From Tolypeutes matacus (taxonomy: Eukaryota > Chordata > Mammalia > Cingulata > Chlamyphoridae), in the NCBI GenBank assembly GCA_026826555.1, contig JAKSZT010053764.1, forward strand, positions 13,614,536 to 13,678,535: a stretch of 64,000 nucleotides of DNA, given 5' to 3'. Under the pieces are notes generated by a model. It was not told where the DNA came from. It searched no databases and saw nothing but the letters and a program-made list of their open reading frames with translations. Shown one piece after another: positions 45,441-56,155 of the stretch (within the stretch, counting starts at the first letter, position 1; each line of letters starts with the position of its first letter). Made by a program: the position numbers and the translations under genes.

Positions 45441-46237
45441 GGGTTCTTGAGGATGGGAACTGCAATTCTAATATTTAGTCCAATTCTTGACCCAGAGGAA
45501 ACACTGACTAAATTTCAGGAGGCTGTTTGTAAACCCTCCTGACCTAGAAAGGCAGCCACTTAGAGGTGCTCTTCTCCATTGCATAGGCTCTAGATGAGAA
45601 AAACTGACAGGGTACCATTATGGTCTGGAAGTGCATGAAGAAAATTTATGATTGTCATTTCAAAAGTTGCCTTTTCTGCCCAACCTGCCATTGCACTGAG
45701 AATTATGTCATCCCTCCTTTACTGTACATATTTCCTACTGCTAAGTAATTGTGCAGCAATGAATTGTAGCATCCAATACAAAACCCAGTTCCATATGGCT
45801 CCTCACACATTTACTTTTACATTCATTGGCAATTTAGAATGGCATTGTTCATTATATTTCAGATGTCAGCCCGGCTGGAGCCTATCCAAGTATATGTACT
45901 TAAACTGTCAGAAAGTAAGAGGCTGATATTGGGCATGACTCATTACTGTGCAACAGATATAAGAGAGCATTTCAGAGGAAAATCAGCTTTAATCAGTGTC
46001 AGTAGATATTGTGTGATTTTTCTCGGTACTGATAATGATGCACAATTCAGAAGTGACAGCTGCTGGACACTGGCTCTTGTGTCATTTATGCTTCTCCATA
46101 CCACCAGCCTTCAAAATCTAGACATTGACTTAGTTCGCTCCTGTTTTTGGAGTGACGGCAATAAAAAATAAATAAATATATTTTCTAAATAAATTAAGTA
46201 TGTAATCAGAATGATTACCATAATTGCAACTGTATCA
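45441..46237. other. Unique sequence including an enhancer-like stretch
   Basis: No repeat or gene recognised. The 45,750-46,135 part is treated separately. The 110-codon frame at 45,839 has no hallmarks of a protein. Confidence 0.4.
45750..46135. promoter_or_regulatory. Candidate conserved non-coding element
   Basis: This repeat-free, mid-GC stretch contains ATGACTCATTA (AP-1/Maf-like, ~45,936), GAAGTGACAGCTGCTGG (MEIS plus E-box-like, ~46,052), GGCATTGTTCA (SOX-like) and TTTATGCTTC. It looks like enhancer DNA by composition only, and conservation is untested. Confidence 0.2.
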
Positions 46238-46735
46238 TGGTTATCTTAGTTTGCCAGGGCTACTATGACAAATACAGCAAAACTTTTCAGCTGAAACAAC
46301 AGTAATTTATTGTCTCATGGTTTAGGAGGCTGGATGTCCAAAGCCAAGGTTTTCACAGGCCATCCTTTCTTCCAAAGTCTGTAGCATTTTAGTGATATAT
46401 TGCCAGCAATCCTTGGTGTTCCTTGGCTTGCATCTCTGCATCTGTCACAGGGTGATCTGTCTCATTCTCTGGCTTCCTCTGGTTTCTGGCTTCTGCTGAC
46501 ATGACTAGTTTCCTTGGTTTATAAAGACTTTAGCTATATGGACTAAGGCACACCCTGATTCAATTAGTCCTCATCTAAATAGGATCTTGGAAGATCCTAT
46601 TCACAAATGAGTCTACACCTTAACAAATAATATTATATTCAAAGGTCCTATTTACAAATGGGTTCATACTTACAGGACTGGGGGTTAGGACTTGAATATT
46701 TATTTATGGGGAACATGATTCAATAACCAATATTG
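46238..46735 (-). mobile_element. MaLR-type LTR
   Basis: Reverse LTR plan: 'CTTAGTTTGCCAGGGCTACTATGACAAATACAGC', 'CAGTAATTTATTGTCTCATGGTTTAGGAGGCTGG', 'CAATCCTTGGTGTTCCTTGGC', 'GCACACCCTGATTCAATTAG', 'GGGGTTAGGACTTGAATATTTATTTATGGGGAACATGATTCAATAACC'. It belongs to the same group as 22,693 and 40,092. Confidence 0.8.
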
Positions 46736-46829
46736 GCCTTCTCTTTCACAGAGAAGGCTCTTTGTGCTTACTTACCTAATGCTTGTGTGGAAAAAGTAAA
46801 ACTTCCCTGTTTGTGGATATGTTCTTAAG

Positions 46830-47035
46830 GGTAACAACTTATGTTCTTTCAAAGAGTCTATCATATTTAAGTTTTGTAAAGCCCTGTGAAGTAGAGCAGT
46901 ATCATTATCTCCATTTAACAGCTGAAAAAACTGAGAGTCACTAAAATTAATAATCAAAAGGTGTATCCCACTGGGAATCAGTGGCAGAGTTGAGAGGACT
47001 TAAATGAAGAGTTTCTGCCTCCATGGCTTTCCAGA
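46830..47035 (+). mobile_element. MIR SINE
   Basis: MIR core is visible: 'GTAAAGCCCTGTGAAGTAGAGCAGTATCATTATCTCCATTTAACAGCTGAAAAAACTGAGAGTCAC', then 'GGGAATCAGTGGCAGAGTTGAGAGGACTTAAAT'. Confidence 0.78.
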
Positions 47036-49005
47036 TGAGTACTTATGAAAAATTCTGCATCAAGTCAAGAAACTAAATTGCAAATACCCAAAAGAGCTCT
47101 AGATAAGAAGAGTAATCAAAGTATAGAAGTTGAAAGAGGACAGATGGCATCTCTAGTTTCTCATGAATTGCCATAGAAGCACCTTGATGAATATCGAGAA
47201 CTATATATTTTCCATTTTTTGCTACCATAGAAATATGACGGGTTCAATTCTCATCATGTTATTTCCATTGGTAGTTTCCAGAAGGAAAGGGCCTTGGATA
47301 TATCCCTGCTTATAATAGAGCTTTGAAATAGAAAATCAAACATTTCTTCTGATAAGACTATAAAAAGTGAACAAAGCTATTTTGCCCTCAAGGTATAGAC
47401 CTTCTGAGGATGCTACTAGGCAGGCAAAACCCTGAAGAATTACAATGGTATACCACCATTTCCTTATCCGGTATGAATTCCTCTCTTCTCTATAACTTCC
47501 ATTTTCTTGCAATGCCTTAGTAACTCTGAGAGATGGCAAATATGAAAGCCATGGCTGCTCCAATTTCCTGGGGTTTTTAAATACAGCATGATAAGATCCC
47601 ACAAGTTGTTTAACTGTGTAGCTTAATCTCACAAACATCTCACAGAATCTTCTTGCTTTCTGGAATCATTTCTGACATGCCATAAATAATTGCTGAGCAC
47701 TTTGGCTAAAACTTGATTCTTACTAGGAGACAGCATAGGTACAAACCCACTCATTACCCCACAGTCATGACACACCTTTTTTGTTTGTTTGTGTTAAATA
47801 GGATTAGGAGACAAGTAGTTCAAGATAAGGTTAATACAGACAGTTGTTTCTATTCAGAAAAACATTTGAAAAATGGATATCCTTAATGTCTTTAGAAGAA
47901 TATGGAAAAGTATCTATTGGATGTCAATATAGTTGGTGTATACATACTTTGTTATATTATTATATCAACTATTTTGATTAAGTCATTGAAGAAATGTTTA
48001 GTGGTATGTTATATATCTCAGGGCAATATTAGAATATCCTTGTTTTTAAAAGTTCTTGCAAGAAACTTTATAATGCCTTCCCAATGATCATATTTTCAGG
48101 AAATCATTTTGTGGACTCCATGATTATTAATAAATTATTTTGAAGTGGTATTTGAAATTGTGTGTTGGTGAGACTTGACTAATTAATGGCAATAAGTTAA
48201 TTACAAGAGAGTGTTTCTTTTGTGGTAATGAAATAATTGCTGGGGCTGGGTAGATGGTTGAAATACTTAGTAAAAAAATTTTTAAATATTTAAAGTATTT
48301 GAATTCATTATGAGAGAGTGTACTGAAAATATATAAAAGTGACTGAATGCCTCTGTTCTTCCTGACACCACTGGTAAAGCCTTTGGCTTAGTTAAGACAC
48401 CAAACCTTGAGAAGAACTGCCTACTGACTTGCAATACCTATATCTGACCATTTTTTGAGTAATAAAAAACCTTTGTTGTGTTGAGACACTAAGGTTTTGT
48501 TTTGCTTTCTTTTTATCAGAGCTGGTGCTACTTTAAGTAATATGGTCAAAGCTCTGTAATAGTCAGTGCTTTTTCCATTAAAATGGGCAGACAACCAGAC
48601 AACATCTTGTTTTCTAGACACAGTGGTCTGTCTGTGACAAGTTTTGAATAACGCAGTACCTGAAAAGTCAAGATTGCCAGGACAACTGTTCCTTATTCTT
48701 TTTTTATTAGCTGCCTGAATATCCGGAGAGTAAAAACATTTCTTGTTTTTCACTGTGCTGAAATCTTATATACCACCATTGAGTCTGGGACCTAGGGATG
48801 GTAGGTTCTGGAAGTAAAGGTTATAAGTATTTGAATGTCAATTTGACCCACATGAATCATTTTATCATAACTTGGCATGCAAGATCCTTAAAAACAGGAC
48901 AATAAAATATTTCATCAATAACTAGGATGATGATATAGAATGCATGTTTTTCAAATTGTGATAGAGGTAAAGATTAAAGGAATAGCTAGTACAATAGATG
49001 ATAGA
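47036..49005. other. Unique AT-rich sequence
   Basis: 2 kb without recognised element. A 110-codon minus frame at 48,421-48,753 was examined and not accepted as a gene. Confidence 0.45.
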
Positions 49006-49009
49006 ATAT

Positions 49010-49345
49010 GTCATTTGCTCTCATGCTTCCAAGCTATTGCCTCTATAATTTCTTTGGGCTGAAATTCCCTTCTCTCTTTTTCATCTTGCTAACTCTTATT
49101 CATCTTTCAAAATTCATCTCAGTTGTCACTCCCTCCAGGAAACTTACTGTTCTCATACCTGATTTAGATGGCTTTCTCTATGCTCTCTTAATACTTGTCC
49201 ACACTTCTATTCTTTCACTCAGTTTTAGCTATGAAATAATTGCTTTTATGTTTCTTGACTAATTTTATTTGTGCAGGCACTTTATCTTATTCAACTCTGG
49301 ATCTTCGTAGTTTAGCTCAGAGCCTAGCACTCGATTGTTTTATTT
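49010..49345 (+). mobile_element. LINE-2 3' half
   Basis: L2 order: 'ATTCATCTTTCAAAATTCATCTCAG..GTCACTCCCTCCAGGAAAC', then 'GGCACTTTATCTTATTCAACTCTGGATCTTCGTAGTTTAGCTCAGAGCCTAGCAC'. The terminal repeat is truncated. Confidence 0.75.
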
Positions 49346-49502
49346 GTATCCTGTCTTGTTCTAAGAATAATTTGAATTGATCGGTATCCTCAATGAATGA
49401 AACACCAAGTCAGTATATTTTTTAAAACAATCAATAATCTCAAATAACAAGCTCAAACAACCAGGATAAAATGAAAATAGTATCAAGGCAAAATTCCAAG
49501 TT

Positions 49503-49552
49503 AAAACAAACAAACAAACAAAAAACACAAACAAAACAGAAACCAAAAAAAT
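49503..49552. repeat. (AAAC)n tract
   Basis: Repeated CAAA units followed by A-rich sequence. Simple repeat just upstream of an L1 3' end. Confidence 0.8.
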
Positions 49553-49594
49553 AGTGATCTTTTTTGCAAGTGAAAAACACTGGGATCCATGGCT

Positions 49595-49727
49595 TCACAA
49601 AAATCAATGTGGCAGGTGTACCACACTAATGTAGGATGTTAACAAGAGGGTGGTAAATGGGAACTCTATTTTATCCATGATCTTCTGTAGACCTACAACT
49701 TCTCTAAAAAAATGTTATGTGAAAAAG
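49595..49727 (+). mobile_element. L1 3' end, short
   Basis: 'GGTGTACCACACTAATGTAGGATGTTAACAAGAGGGTGG', 'TGGGAACTCTATTTTATCC' and 'TCTGTAGACCTACAACTTCTCTAAAAAAATG' are the classic L1MA/L1MB-type terminus. Only ~130 bp is retained. Confidence 0.8.
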
Positions 49728-50384
49728 ATCTTGAGTTTTAGAGGATCACAAATTCAGAGGGAACCCAAGAAGAGCTGTGGTATAAATAGAAGGAAATGGT
49801 CCTGTTCATCACTGAGAGTAGTATGATGCACTCCCTAGGGAGAGAGCACCTCTAGAATATTCTTCACAGTGATGGGTGCCATTACTCAGGAAAAATCAGA
49901 GGATGCCCAAAGCACAATGCCCAGAATAGAGACTGTATAGACCTAGGATTTTTCCTTGCAAATATCTCAGGGCTGTCATGTATCAAAGGAGTCAAATTTC
50001 TCTTTTGGTGCCCAGAGGTATAAACTGAGATAAATACATAAAATTTGATAGCATAGGTTGTGCCATTTTGGAGAAAAATGTTCTAATATATTAACACTTT
50101 ACAAAAATACCAGCAGCACATTGGGCACACTGTGGTGTTGGGCAAATGCTGGCAGAAGCGATTCCCATATTAGGAGGATGGTAAATCAGATAAATTTCAT
50201 TACAACCAGAATATTCTAGATGAGCTACAGTGAAACAGACCAATCAAATCTTACTCCAGTATGTACACAATATGTTCTAGTTCTCTTTCCTGCTTTGCTT
50301 TACTTCTTCTCTCTCCTTTCTTTCTACACTTTCTCATTTCTTCCCTTCCATCTTTTCTTTCTTCTTCCTTCCCACTAATATTTA
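49728..50384. other. Unique sequence with pyrimidine tract
   Basis: TTC/TCTTTC-rich at 50,281-50,378. No gene recognised. Confidence 0.4.
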
Positions 50385-50640
50385 CTACTACAGGTCAGGC
50401 AATTTAGTAAGCACTCTAAGTTCAATAATAAAGAAGCTAGACATGGTCACTGTGCTTACAAAGTTCACAGTCTACTGAAAGACATGGAAATAAACAGGTA
50501 TAGGCAAAGCATATTGTAAGAGACCATGACAGGAGATTTTGAGAGTACCCTGGGAGCATTTAGGATGGGTTACTAACCCAGCATAGAGCTTTCAAGGAAG
50601 CGATATCGAGTCTGTAAGTCCTCTGGGAGGCAAGCTCAGC
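50385..50640. mobile_element. Ancient unclassified dispersed repeat
   Basis: 'AAGAAGCTAGACATGGTCACTGTGCTTACAAAGTTCACAGTCTACTGAAAGACATGGAAATAAAC' corresponds to the old repeat GACATGGTCCCTGCCCTCATGGAGCTTACAGTCTA..; the later part keeps 'GTACCCTGGGAGCATTTAGGATGG'. Family name uncertain. Confidence 0.55.
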
Positions 50641-50679
50641 CCTACTGGTGGCATTGACAATTTAAAAAGTACAGAAAGC

Positions 50680-51315
50680 CAGGCACAAAAGGACAAATAT
50701 GATATGATTGCACTATTATGAACTAAATATATTGTGTAAGCTCATGGAGTTAATAATTAGAATATAGGTCACCAGAAAATAGAATGAGAGTAGAGAATGG
50801 AAAGCTGAGTGTTAATCTGTGCAGAATTGGTAAAAAAAATAGTTGTTTGTAAATCTTTGGAAATAAATAGAGATGGTGAAAAGCCATCATAGTGTTTGTA
50901 ACTAGCCGAGCTATTATATGGGTATGAGAATGGTTGAAAGGGTAAGTCTAAGGTCATGTACATTAAAGAAGGACAGCTAAAAAATGTAACATGGAACTGT
51001 ATAACATAGTGAAACCTCATGTAAAATACAAATATGGGTGATATTGCATATATGACTGTTTTTACAAAATATAAATACAAATTAACTAGAGAGATAGAAA
51101 CAGAATACATCTATGTATGGCAGGGGATGCATAGATAGATTGAGAGATGATGAATTTTTTTTTTGTATTATTATTATTGGAATAATGAAAATGCTCTAAA
51201 AATGATTGAAGTGATGAATGCACAGCTATGTGATTATACCAAATACCATTGATTGTACACTTTGGATGGATTTAAGCTTTATTAATATGTATCAATAAAA
51301 TTTATTTTTAAAAAG
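50680..51315 (+). mobile_element. L1 3' UTR
   Basis: It begins 'AAGCCAGGCACAAAAGGACAAATATGATATGATTGCAC', the usual L1 motif just before the 3' UTR. It continues with 'GAATATAGGTCACCAGAAAATAGAATGAGAGTAGAGAATGG'. It ends with 'GCACAGCTATGTGATTATACCAAATACCATTGATTGTACACTTTGGATGG' and AATAAAATTTATTTTTAAAAA. This is another L1M-type terminus, distinct from the 53.6-kb unit. Confidence 0.8.
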
Positions 51316-51510
51316 TGCAGACCCAGTGTGAGCTGCATTCACCTGGTTATTTGTATTAACATATTTCTAAGATACTCCAAGCACTTTCCAAAGTCATTTC
51401 TTTAATTATCAAATATACCTGTGAGGGAAATACACATCATATCCATTCACTTCCATCTGGCACTGTCAGTGCAAGTGAAAAGTGCTGGGCAAGTAGTTTT
51501 GTGGGATACA

Positions 51511-51560
51511 GGAAGAGAGAGAGAAAGAGAGAAAGAAAGGGACAGAGGGAGAGAGAGTAG
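51511..51560. repeat. (GA)n/(GAAA)n purine tract
   Basis: Imperfect GAGAGAGA/GAAAGAAAG run of ~50 bp. Confidence 0.85.
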
Positions 51561-52545
51561 AAGATGAGAATTACCTAAGTCTCCCTGTCCACATGGCATC
51601 TTGTGATGAGATGGATTTTACTTTCAGGGCTGGTTGTAGCTAGTGCTGAATATGTAATGGTTAACATGATTGCCTGCCGAGCCACCTTCAATTCAGATTT
51701 GAAACTCATTATTGTAAATTGCTTTGGGATACCTTGAGCATGAAAAATGCAATAAAAAGCAAAATCTATTTTGCAAAGAAGGTGGTTAAATTATAAGGGC
51801 AAATTTTACAGCCCTCCTCACAGAACTAAGAAACCGAAGAGAAAAAAGGGACACTTCTCTGCCCACAGAGAGCAGTGGGATCTGTCTAAAAGAAGAGGAA
51901 AAGCAAGATTAAAATAGTTTACTTTGGTTCCTGAGAAACAACAAGGAACTAATTAACTGAGCCAGTCTCAATGCACTGACCTTTATTATTTGTTGTCTAT
52001 TAAGATGTTTCTACCAGCAGCCAGTGGTGACACATGCTAATTGCATTCTATTTGTGTTGACTGTCATGCCCTCTATAATGACCATTTGTTTCTACAAAAT
52101 TGCCACATGTCAACACTTCTAGCAAAGAGTCCAGTTAAGCCACGTGTGACCCTCCCGCCCCCCCACAATAGGCAAGATTTGAGTTGGTTTTCATTTTTTG
52201 TCAGCCTGTCAAGGCAAGGCAAGGAAACTGGCTAGCACAACTAGAAATGACACTAATTTAGTACTGAAAATGTAATACAGATGTTCTTCCCCTATTCCCC
52301 AGAGCTTAACCTTTCTTCTGCTGCTACAAAATACTTTATTCTAGCAGGAATGGCATTACATACTTCCTGTAAAAGAATGTTATTGAAATTTAAAAAAAAA
52401 GAAAAAAGAAACATTTATTTTAATTGGTCATGAGAGACAGATGCTGTGTTTTCTGAGGCCAACATCTTTACTAGGAACTCTGATGGGCCTAGAAAAAGAT
52501 AATTTCGAACCCAAATGAATGACTTTATCTAAGAGCAGGAGGCTC
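51561..52545. other. Unique sequence including enhancer-like stretches
   Basis: No repeat recognised. 51,620-51,780 and 51,950-52,070 hold words such as ATTGTAAATTGCTTTGGGATACC, GCATGAAAAATGCAATAAAAAGC, TATTATTTGTTGTC and CATGCTAATTGCATTC, compatible with conserved regulatory DNA. No coding frame stands out. Confidence 0.35.
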
Positions 52546-52549
52546 AAGG

Positions 52550-52645
52550 GGCCTGGGATCCAGTTTTGGCTCTGTCACCAACCAGCTGAGAGATCTTGAG
52601 AAAGTCAGTCTCTTTGATATGAAGTTCCCTCATCTATCAGACTTC
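52550..52645 (-). mobile_element. MIR SINE, partial
   Basis: 'GGATCCAGTTTTGGCTCTGTCACCAACCAGCTGAGAGATCTTGAGAAAGTCAGTCTCTTTGATATGAAGTTCCCTCATCTATCAG' is the reverse MIR core. Confidence 0.82.
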
Positions 52646-52689
52646 ATATTCATGTTTGCAGACTTCATTTGCATACCCTTGGGGCTCTG

Positions 52690-52895
52690 TGAACTTTTTT
52701 CCTTTAGCACTTATCATACTTTATTTGTACTTTTGTTGTATGATTCTTTTAGTGACTTTCTCTCCCATTGATGCTCCATGAGGGCAGGGATCATGTCTAA
52801 TTTTGTTCAATAATACATCTATAGCTTTTAGTAAGAAGTGTGGTACAAAGTAGGAACTCAGTGAATACTTCCTGAACAAATGAATAGATAAGCAA
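52690..52895 (+). mobile_element. LINE-2 3' end
   Basis: 'GATGCTCCATGAGGGCAGGGATCATGTCTAATTTTGTTCAATAATACATCTATAGCTTTTAGTAAGAAGTGTGGTACAAAGTAGGAACTCAGTGAATACTTCCTGAACAAATGAATA' is a textbook L2 3' end. Confidence 0.88.
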
Positions 52896-53059
52896 CATTT
52901 AGAGAAGATTCTATTATGAATCTTAGAAGTGGCACTCCTTAAAGAATATTTATTGAATACTCAATCTACACATTACTTCTCTAAATTTCCAGGGCAATTT
53001 ATCTATGCCTGTCTTAGAAAACAGATGCCCTTCATTCTTGAATCATAATTATTTATGTA

Positions 53060-53160
53060 AATGTCTTCTCTTCCCATCAAGGATTCTGAAATTGCTTACC
53101 CTGATTGACTGCAGGTTGCCTTGCATATAACAGGAACTCAATGAATAAGTGTTGAACATA
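53060..53160 (+). mobile_element. LINE-2 3' end scrap
   Basis: 'GCAGGTTGCCTTGCATATAACAGGAACTCAATGAATAAGTGTTGAA' repeats the L2 terminus. It may be a second insertion rather than a continuation of 52,895. Confidence 0.6.
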
Positions 53161-53314
53161 AGCTCTTTAAAGACAGTTCTATGCCTTATTTATCTTTAAA
53201 TCCCAAAGCAATAAATCTTTAATAATGTTCATTAAATTAAAGCTGGTGACATTTAACTGCTTTGTCAGTGATATTTAGGTTGCAACAAACAAAAATCTCA
53301 AGTCAAACTTGTGT

Positions 53315-53525
53315 AAAAGGTAAACCATAATGTAAACCATTGACCATGGTTAGTAGCAATGCTTCAATATTTATTCATCAATTGTAACAAATGTAGCATA
53401 TTCATGTAGGATATTATTGGTAGGGAAGGATATGGGGGGTAGGAGGTTGGGTATATGGGAATCCCCTCTATGTGACTTTTCTGTAACTTAAAGCAGTTTT
53501 TGGAAAATAAAGTGAAAAAAAATAA
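53315..53525 (+). mobile_element. L1 3' end, 5'-truncated
   Basis: 'ACCATGGTTAGTAGCAATGCTTC', 'CATCAATTGTAACAAATGTAGCATATTCATG', 'GGGTATATGGGAATCCCCTC' and 'TTTTGGAAAATAAAGTGAAAAAAA' give a ~210-bp terminus of the same L1 group. It lies about 100 bp upstream of, and in the same orientation as, the long copy. Confidence 0.82.
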
Positions 53526-53629
53526 GACACTAGGGTAACATACAGAAGAAATTGTCAACATACATAAAAAATAACAGATCTTACAGTGATGAAATGCACA
53601 ATGCAAAAAAAATTTGTTTTGTTTTAATT

Positions 53630-55315
53630 TTTAAATTTTATTTATTTTTATTGTTGGCTTTATTTTGGGGGAGGTTTTGGATTGCAGAAGGGTTGCACTG
53701 TGGCAGGGGGATCATTGGTGTGGGGTATCAGTGGGGGAGGGATATATGGGGGAGGGTGCACCTGGGCCATGCCTCTATGGAATATGAATGTGTTCATATG
53801 GTCATGGGGTATTGTCTCAATGGGTGGAAATCCACAGAATAACTGACAGAATATTGAATTCCTATCCTGGGGAGTCCTAATACATTCTCTAACAGAGTGG
53901 CAAGAATCTCTAGAGTACATTGGCAGTGCCTAGCTAAGATGGATGAATGAATACACCAGGCCCTTGATATTGATGCTTCTACTTATGAACCTTGTTCTTG
54001 TGAAATTAAAATTTAGTCTGGTAATATATAATATATAATAGTTACTTACTGAAAGCCTCCTTGTTGCTCAAATGTGGCCTCTCTCTAAGCAAAACTCAGC
54101 ATATAAATTCATTACCTTCCCCACAACATGAGACATGACTCCCAGGGATAAGCCTCCCTGGCATTGAGGGATTATTACCAAGCACCAACTAACAATGCAT
54201 TTGAAAAAAGACCTAGACCCAAAGGGGAAAATATTAAATACAAATGAGCTTTATGGCTAAGAGATTTCAAAGTGAGTCAAGAGGTCATTCCAGAGGTTAC
54301 CCTTATTCACATCTCAAGAGGATCTCACTGACTGCCACAGTAAGCAGGGCCTAATGCAGGAGTGGCCCTTGAAAGCTCTAAAGACATCTAGACACTAGAG
54401 GCAGAACAGACAATCCCAGGAAATTGGCATCCCATTGGTAGGCCTTACCTTGGAATATAAGAGAACCTATTTCCCAATGTATCAGAGTTAGACTTATTTA
54501 TAATTTTCCTACAAAGGGTTCTTCTGCCCCATTTATTTGAACCTATAATTAGCACTATACTCATTAAATATATGTCCCCGACACTTAAATCTTCCAGCGG
54601 TTCACATGCTGGTTTAGCCATGAATTTCAGTAGAATTGCAGCCAACTTTTACTCTTTGGTTCATTGGACTCACCCAGGACAACTAACAAAAGGATGATGA
54701 TGGGCAACGTCCATCCCCAAAACCAGAGAGTATCTACAACTGCAAGCAAGACAATTCCATCCATCTGCCCCTTGGGATCTAAGTCCCCTCTCAATTGGAA
54801 GCAGAATCAGCATCAATATCCCAAAAGCCTCAAGATTGAGGAACAAACAAACCTAAGGGGTGAATACAACTATAGACTAAAGTAGACTTATTATTATTCT
54901 AGTATGGAAGAACTTGTAACATTGATAAAAAGACAGTGGTCTCTAGAGGTTCTGAGGAGAGGGAGAAGGAAGAAAAGCTGTAACATGGAGCATTTTGGGG
55001 AGACTGGAATTGTTCTGTATGATATTGCAGTGACAGATACAAGATTTTATACATTTTGTCAAAACCTATAAAATTATGTGGTGCAAAGTATAAACTATAA
55101 TGTAAACTATAGACCATGGTTAGTTGCAGTGCTTCAATATGTGTTCATCAATTGTAACAAATGTACCACACTAATGAAAGATGTTGTTAATGGGGGAAAG
55201 TGTGTGTGTGGGGGAGGGGGGGAGGTATATTGGAATCCCTTATATTTTTGATGTAACATTTTTTATGTAATATAAGACTCCTTTAAAAAAAAACAAAAAC
55301 AAAAAACAAAAAAAC
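53630..55315 (+). mobile_element. L1 3'-terminal unit, ~1.65 kb, most complete copy
   Basis: It starts after an AT tract with TTGTTGGCTTTATTTTGGGG. It includes 'GGGGATCATTGGTGTGGGGTATCAG', 'TGAGACATGACTCCCAGGGATAAGCCTCCCTGGCATTGAGGGATTATTACCAAG' (54,128), GAGGTTCTGAGGAG (54,947), 'TCAATTGTAACAAATGTACCACACTAATG' (55,149) and an A-rich AAAACAAAAAC tail. No ORF1/ORF2 sequence and no long frame is present, so this is either an L1 3' UTR cut near the end of ORF2 or a non-autonomous element sharing the L1 terminus. Confidence 0.8.
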
Positions 55316-55529
55316 TGTGTTACTCAATAAAGCCACAATTTATAACTCAACTGAAAAGTTCAGGGTTAGTAGGCATCAGGGGAGGTTTCATTCAGCAGTT
55401 AACACTATCACTGAAATTCCAACTTTCTATCTTTCCTCTCTACCTTCCATAGTTTCTGCTTCTTCTTTTGACTCTGTCTCTAAGATTGCTGTTGACATCT
55501 TCCTGGAGCTATATTTATTTTATTTTTAT

Positions 55530-55613
55530 ATTGCATACTTTATGCTAGGCACATGTTTTTAGTACTTAGGATGAATTAGGTCATATAATCTTTAAAAAAA
55601 ATCCCATGGGTAG
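55530..55613 (+). mobile_element. MIR SINE, left part of a split copy
   Basis: 'TTTATGCTAGGCACATGTTTTTAGTACTTAGGATGAATTAGGTCATATAATC' is the MIR 5' half. It is interrupted at 55,614 by an LTR and resumes at 55,998. Confidence 0.7.
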
Positions 55614-55997
55614 TGTGGTGGATAGAATTGAGTATCCCAGTTTGGACATGTTCTTGGCCTTGGCTCACATTCTGGTGGGTGCGGTCCCATTGTAAATAAG
55701 ATCCCTTCAAGATGTTGCTTCAGTTAAAATGTGGCCCCACTGAATCAAATTGGGCTTTAATCCAGATTACTGGAGTTCTGAAGTCAATGGAACCTGGAAG
55801 AGAAAAGAGAAGATGCTGCCATGTATGTTGCCATGTGATGGAAATGCCAAGGAACTCCAGGGATTCCTGGCCTGCCAGAACATACTCAACTCTGGAGGAA
55901 GCAAGTCTTCTAGCCTCTGAAACCATGAGCCAATAAATTCCTGTTGTTAAACTAACCTATTATAGGTATTTGTTTTAGCAGTCAGGGAACTAAAACA
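55614..55997 (+). mobile_element. MaLR-type LTR inserted in MIR
   Basis: It runs TGTGGTGGATAG..AACTAAAACA. The MST/MLT1 plan is clear: 'GATAGAATTGAGTATCCCAG', 'CATTGTAAATAAGATCCC', 'TGTATGTTGCCATGTGATGGAAATGCC', 'ATGAGCCAATAAATTCCTGTTGTTAAAC' (polyadenylation signal) and 'GTATTTGTTTTAGCAGTCAGGGAACTAAAACA'. The 74- and 68-codon frames here are shadows. Confidence 0.88.
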
Positions 55998-56155
55998 AGT
56001 CGGAATTATTAATATCCCCATATTACATATTTTTTTATAGAGAGATTTACTATCTTGACCAAGGTCATACAAGTGGAGTAGTCAGCATTTAAATTCAGGT
56101 GATTTGTTTCCAGAATTTCTGCTCCTAGACACCACACTTCCTTATTCAGTTCTAC
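55998..56155 (+). mobile_element. MIR SINE, right part of a split copy
   Basis: It continues the MIR core: 'ATTATTAATATCCCCATATTACATA', 'GACCAAGGTCATACAAGTGGAGTAGTCAGCATTTAAATTCAGG' and 'TTTCTGCTCCTAGACACCACACTTCC'. Confidence 0.82.

Noticed and set aside
45144..45542. Plus-strand 132-codon Ser/Leu-rich frame
   Set aside because: It falls in an L2 fragment whose non-coding word order explains the sequence.
45839..46171. Plus-strand 110-codon frame
   Set aside because: It overlaps a second 92-codon frame and has no protein hallmarks; the sequence looks regulatory rather than coding.
48421..48753. Minus-strand 110-codon frame in unique DNA
   Set aside because: Composition is not obviously artefactual, but there is no recognisable domain, start context, splice boundary or downstream signal. 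Left as unassigned sequence.
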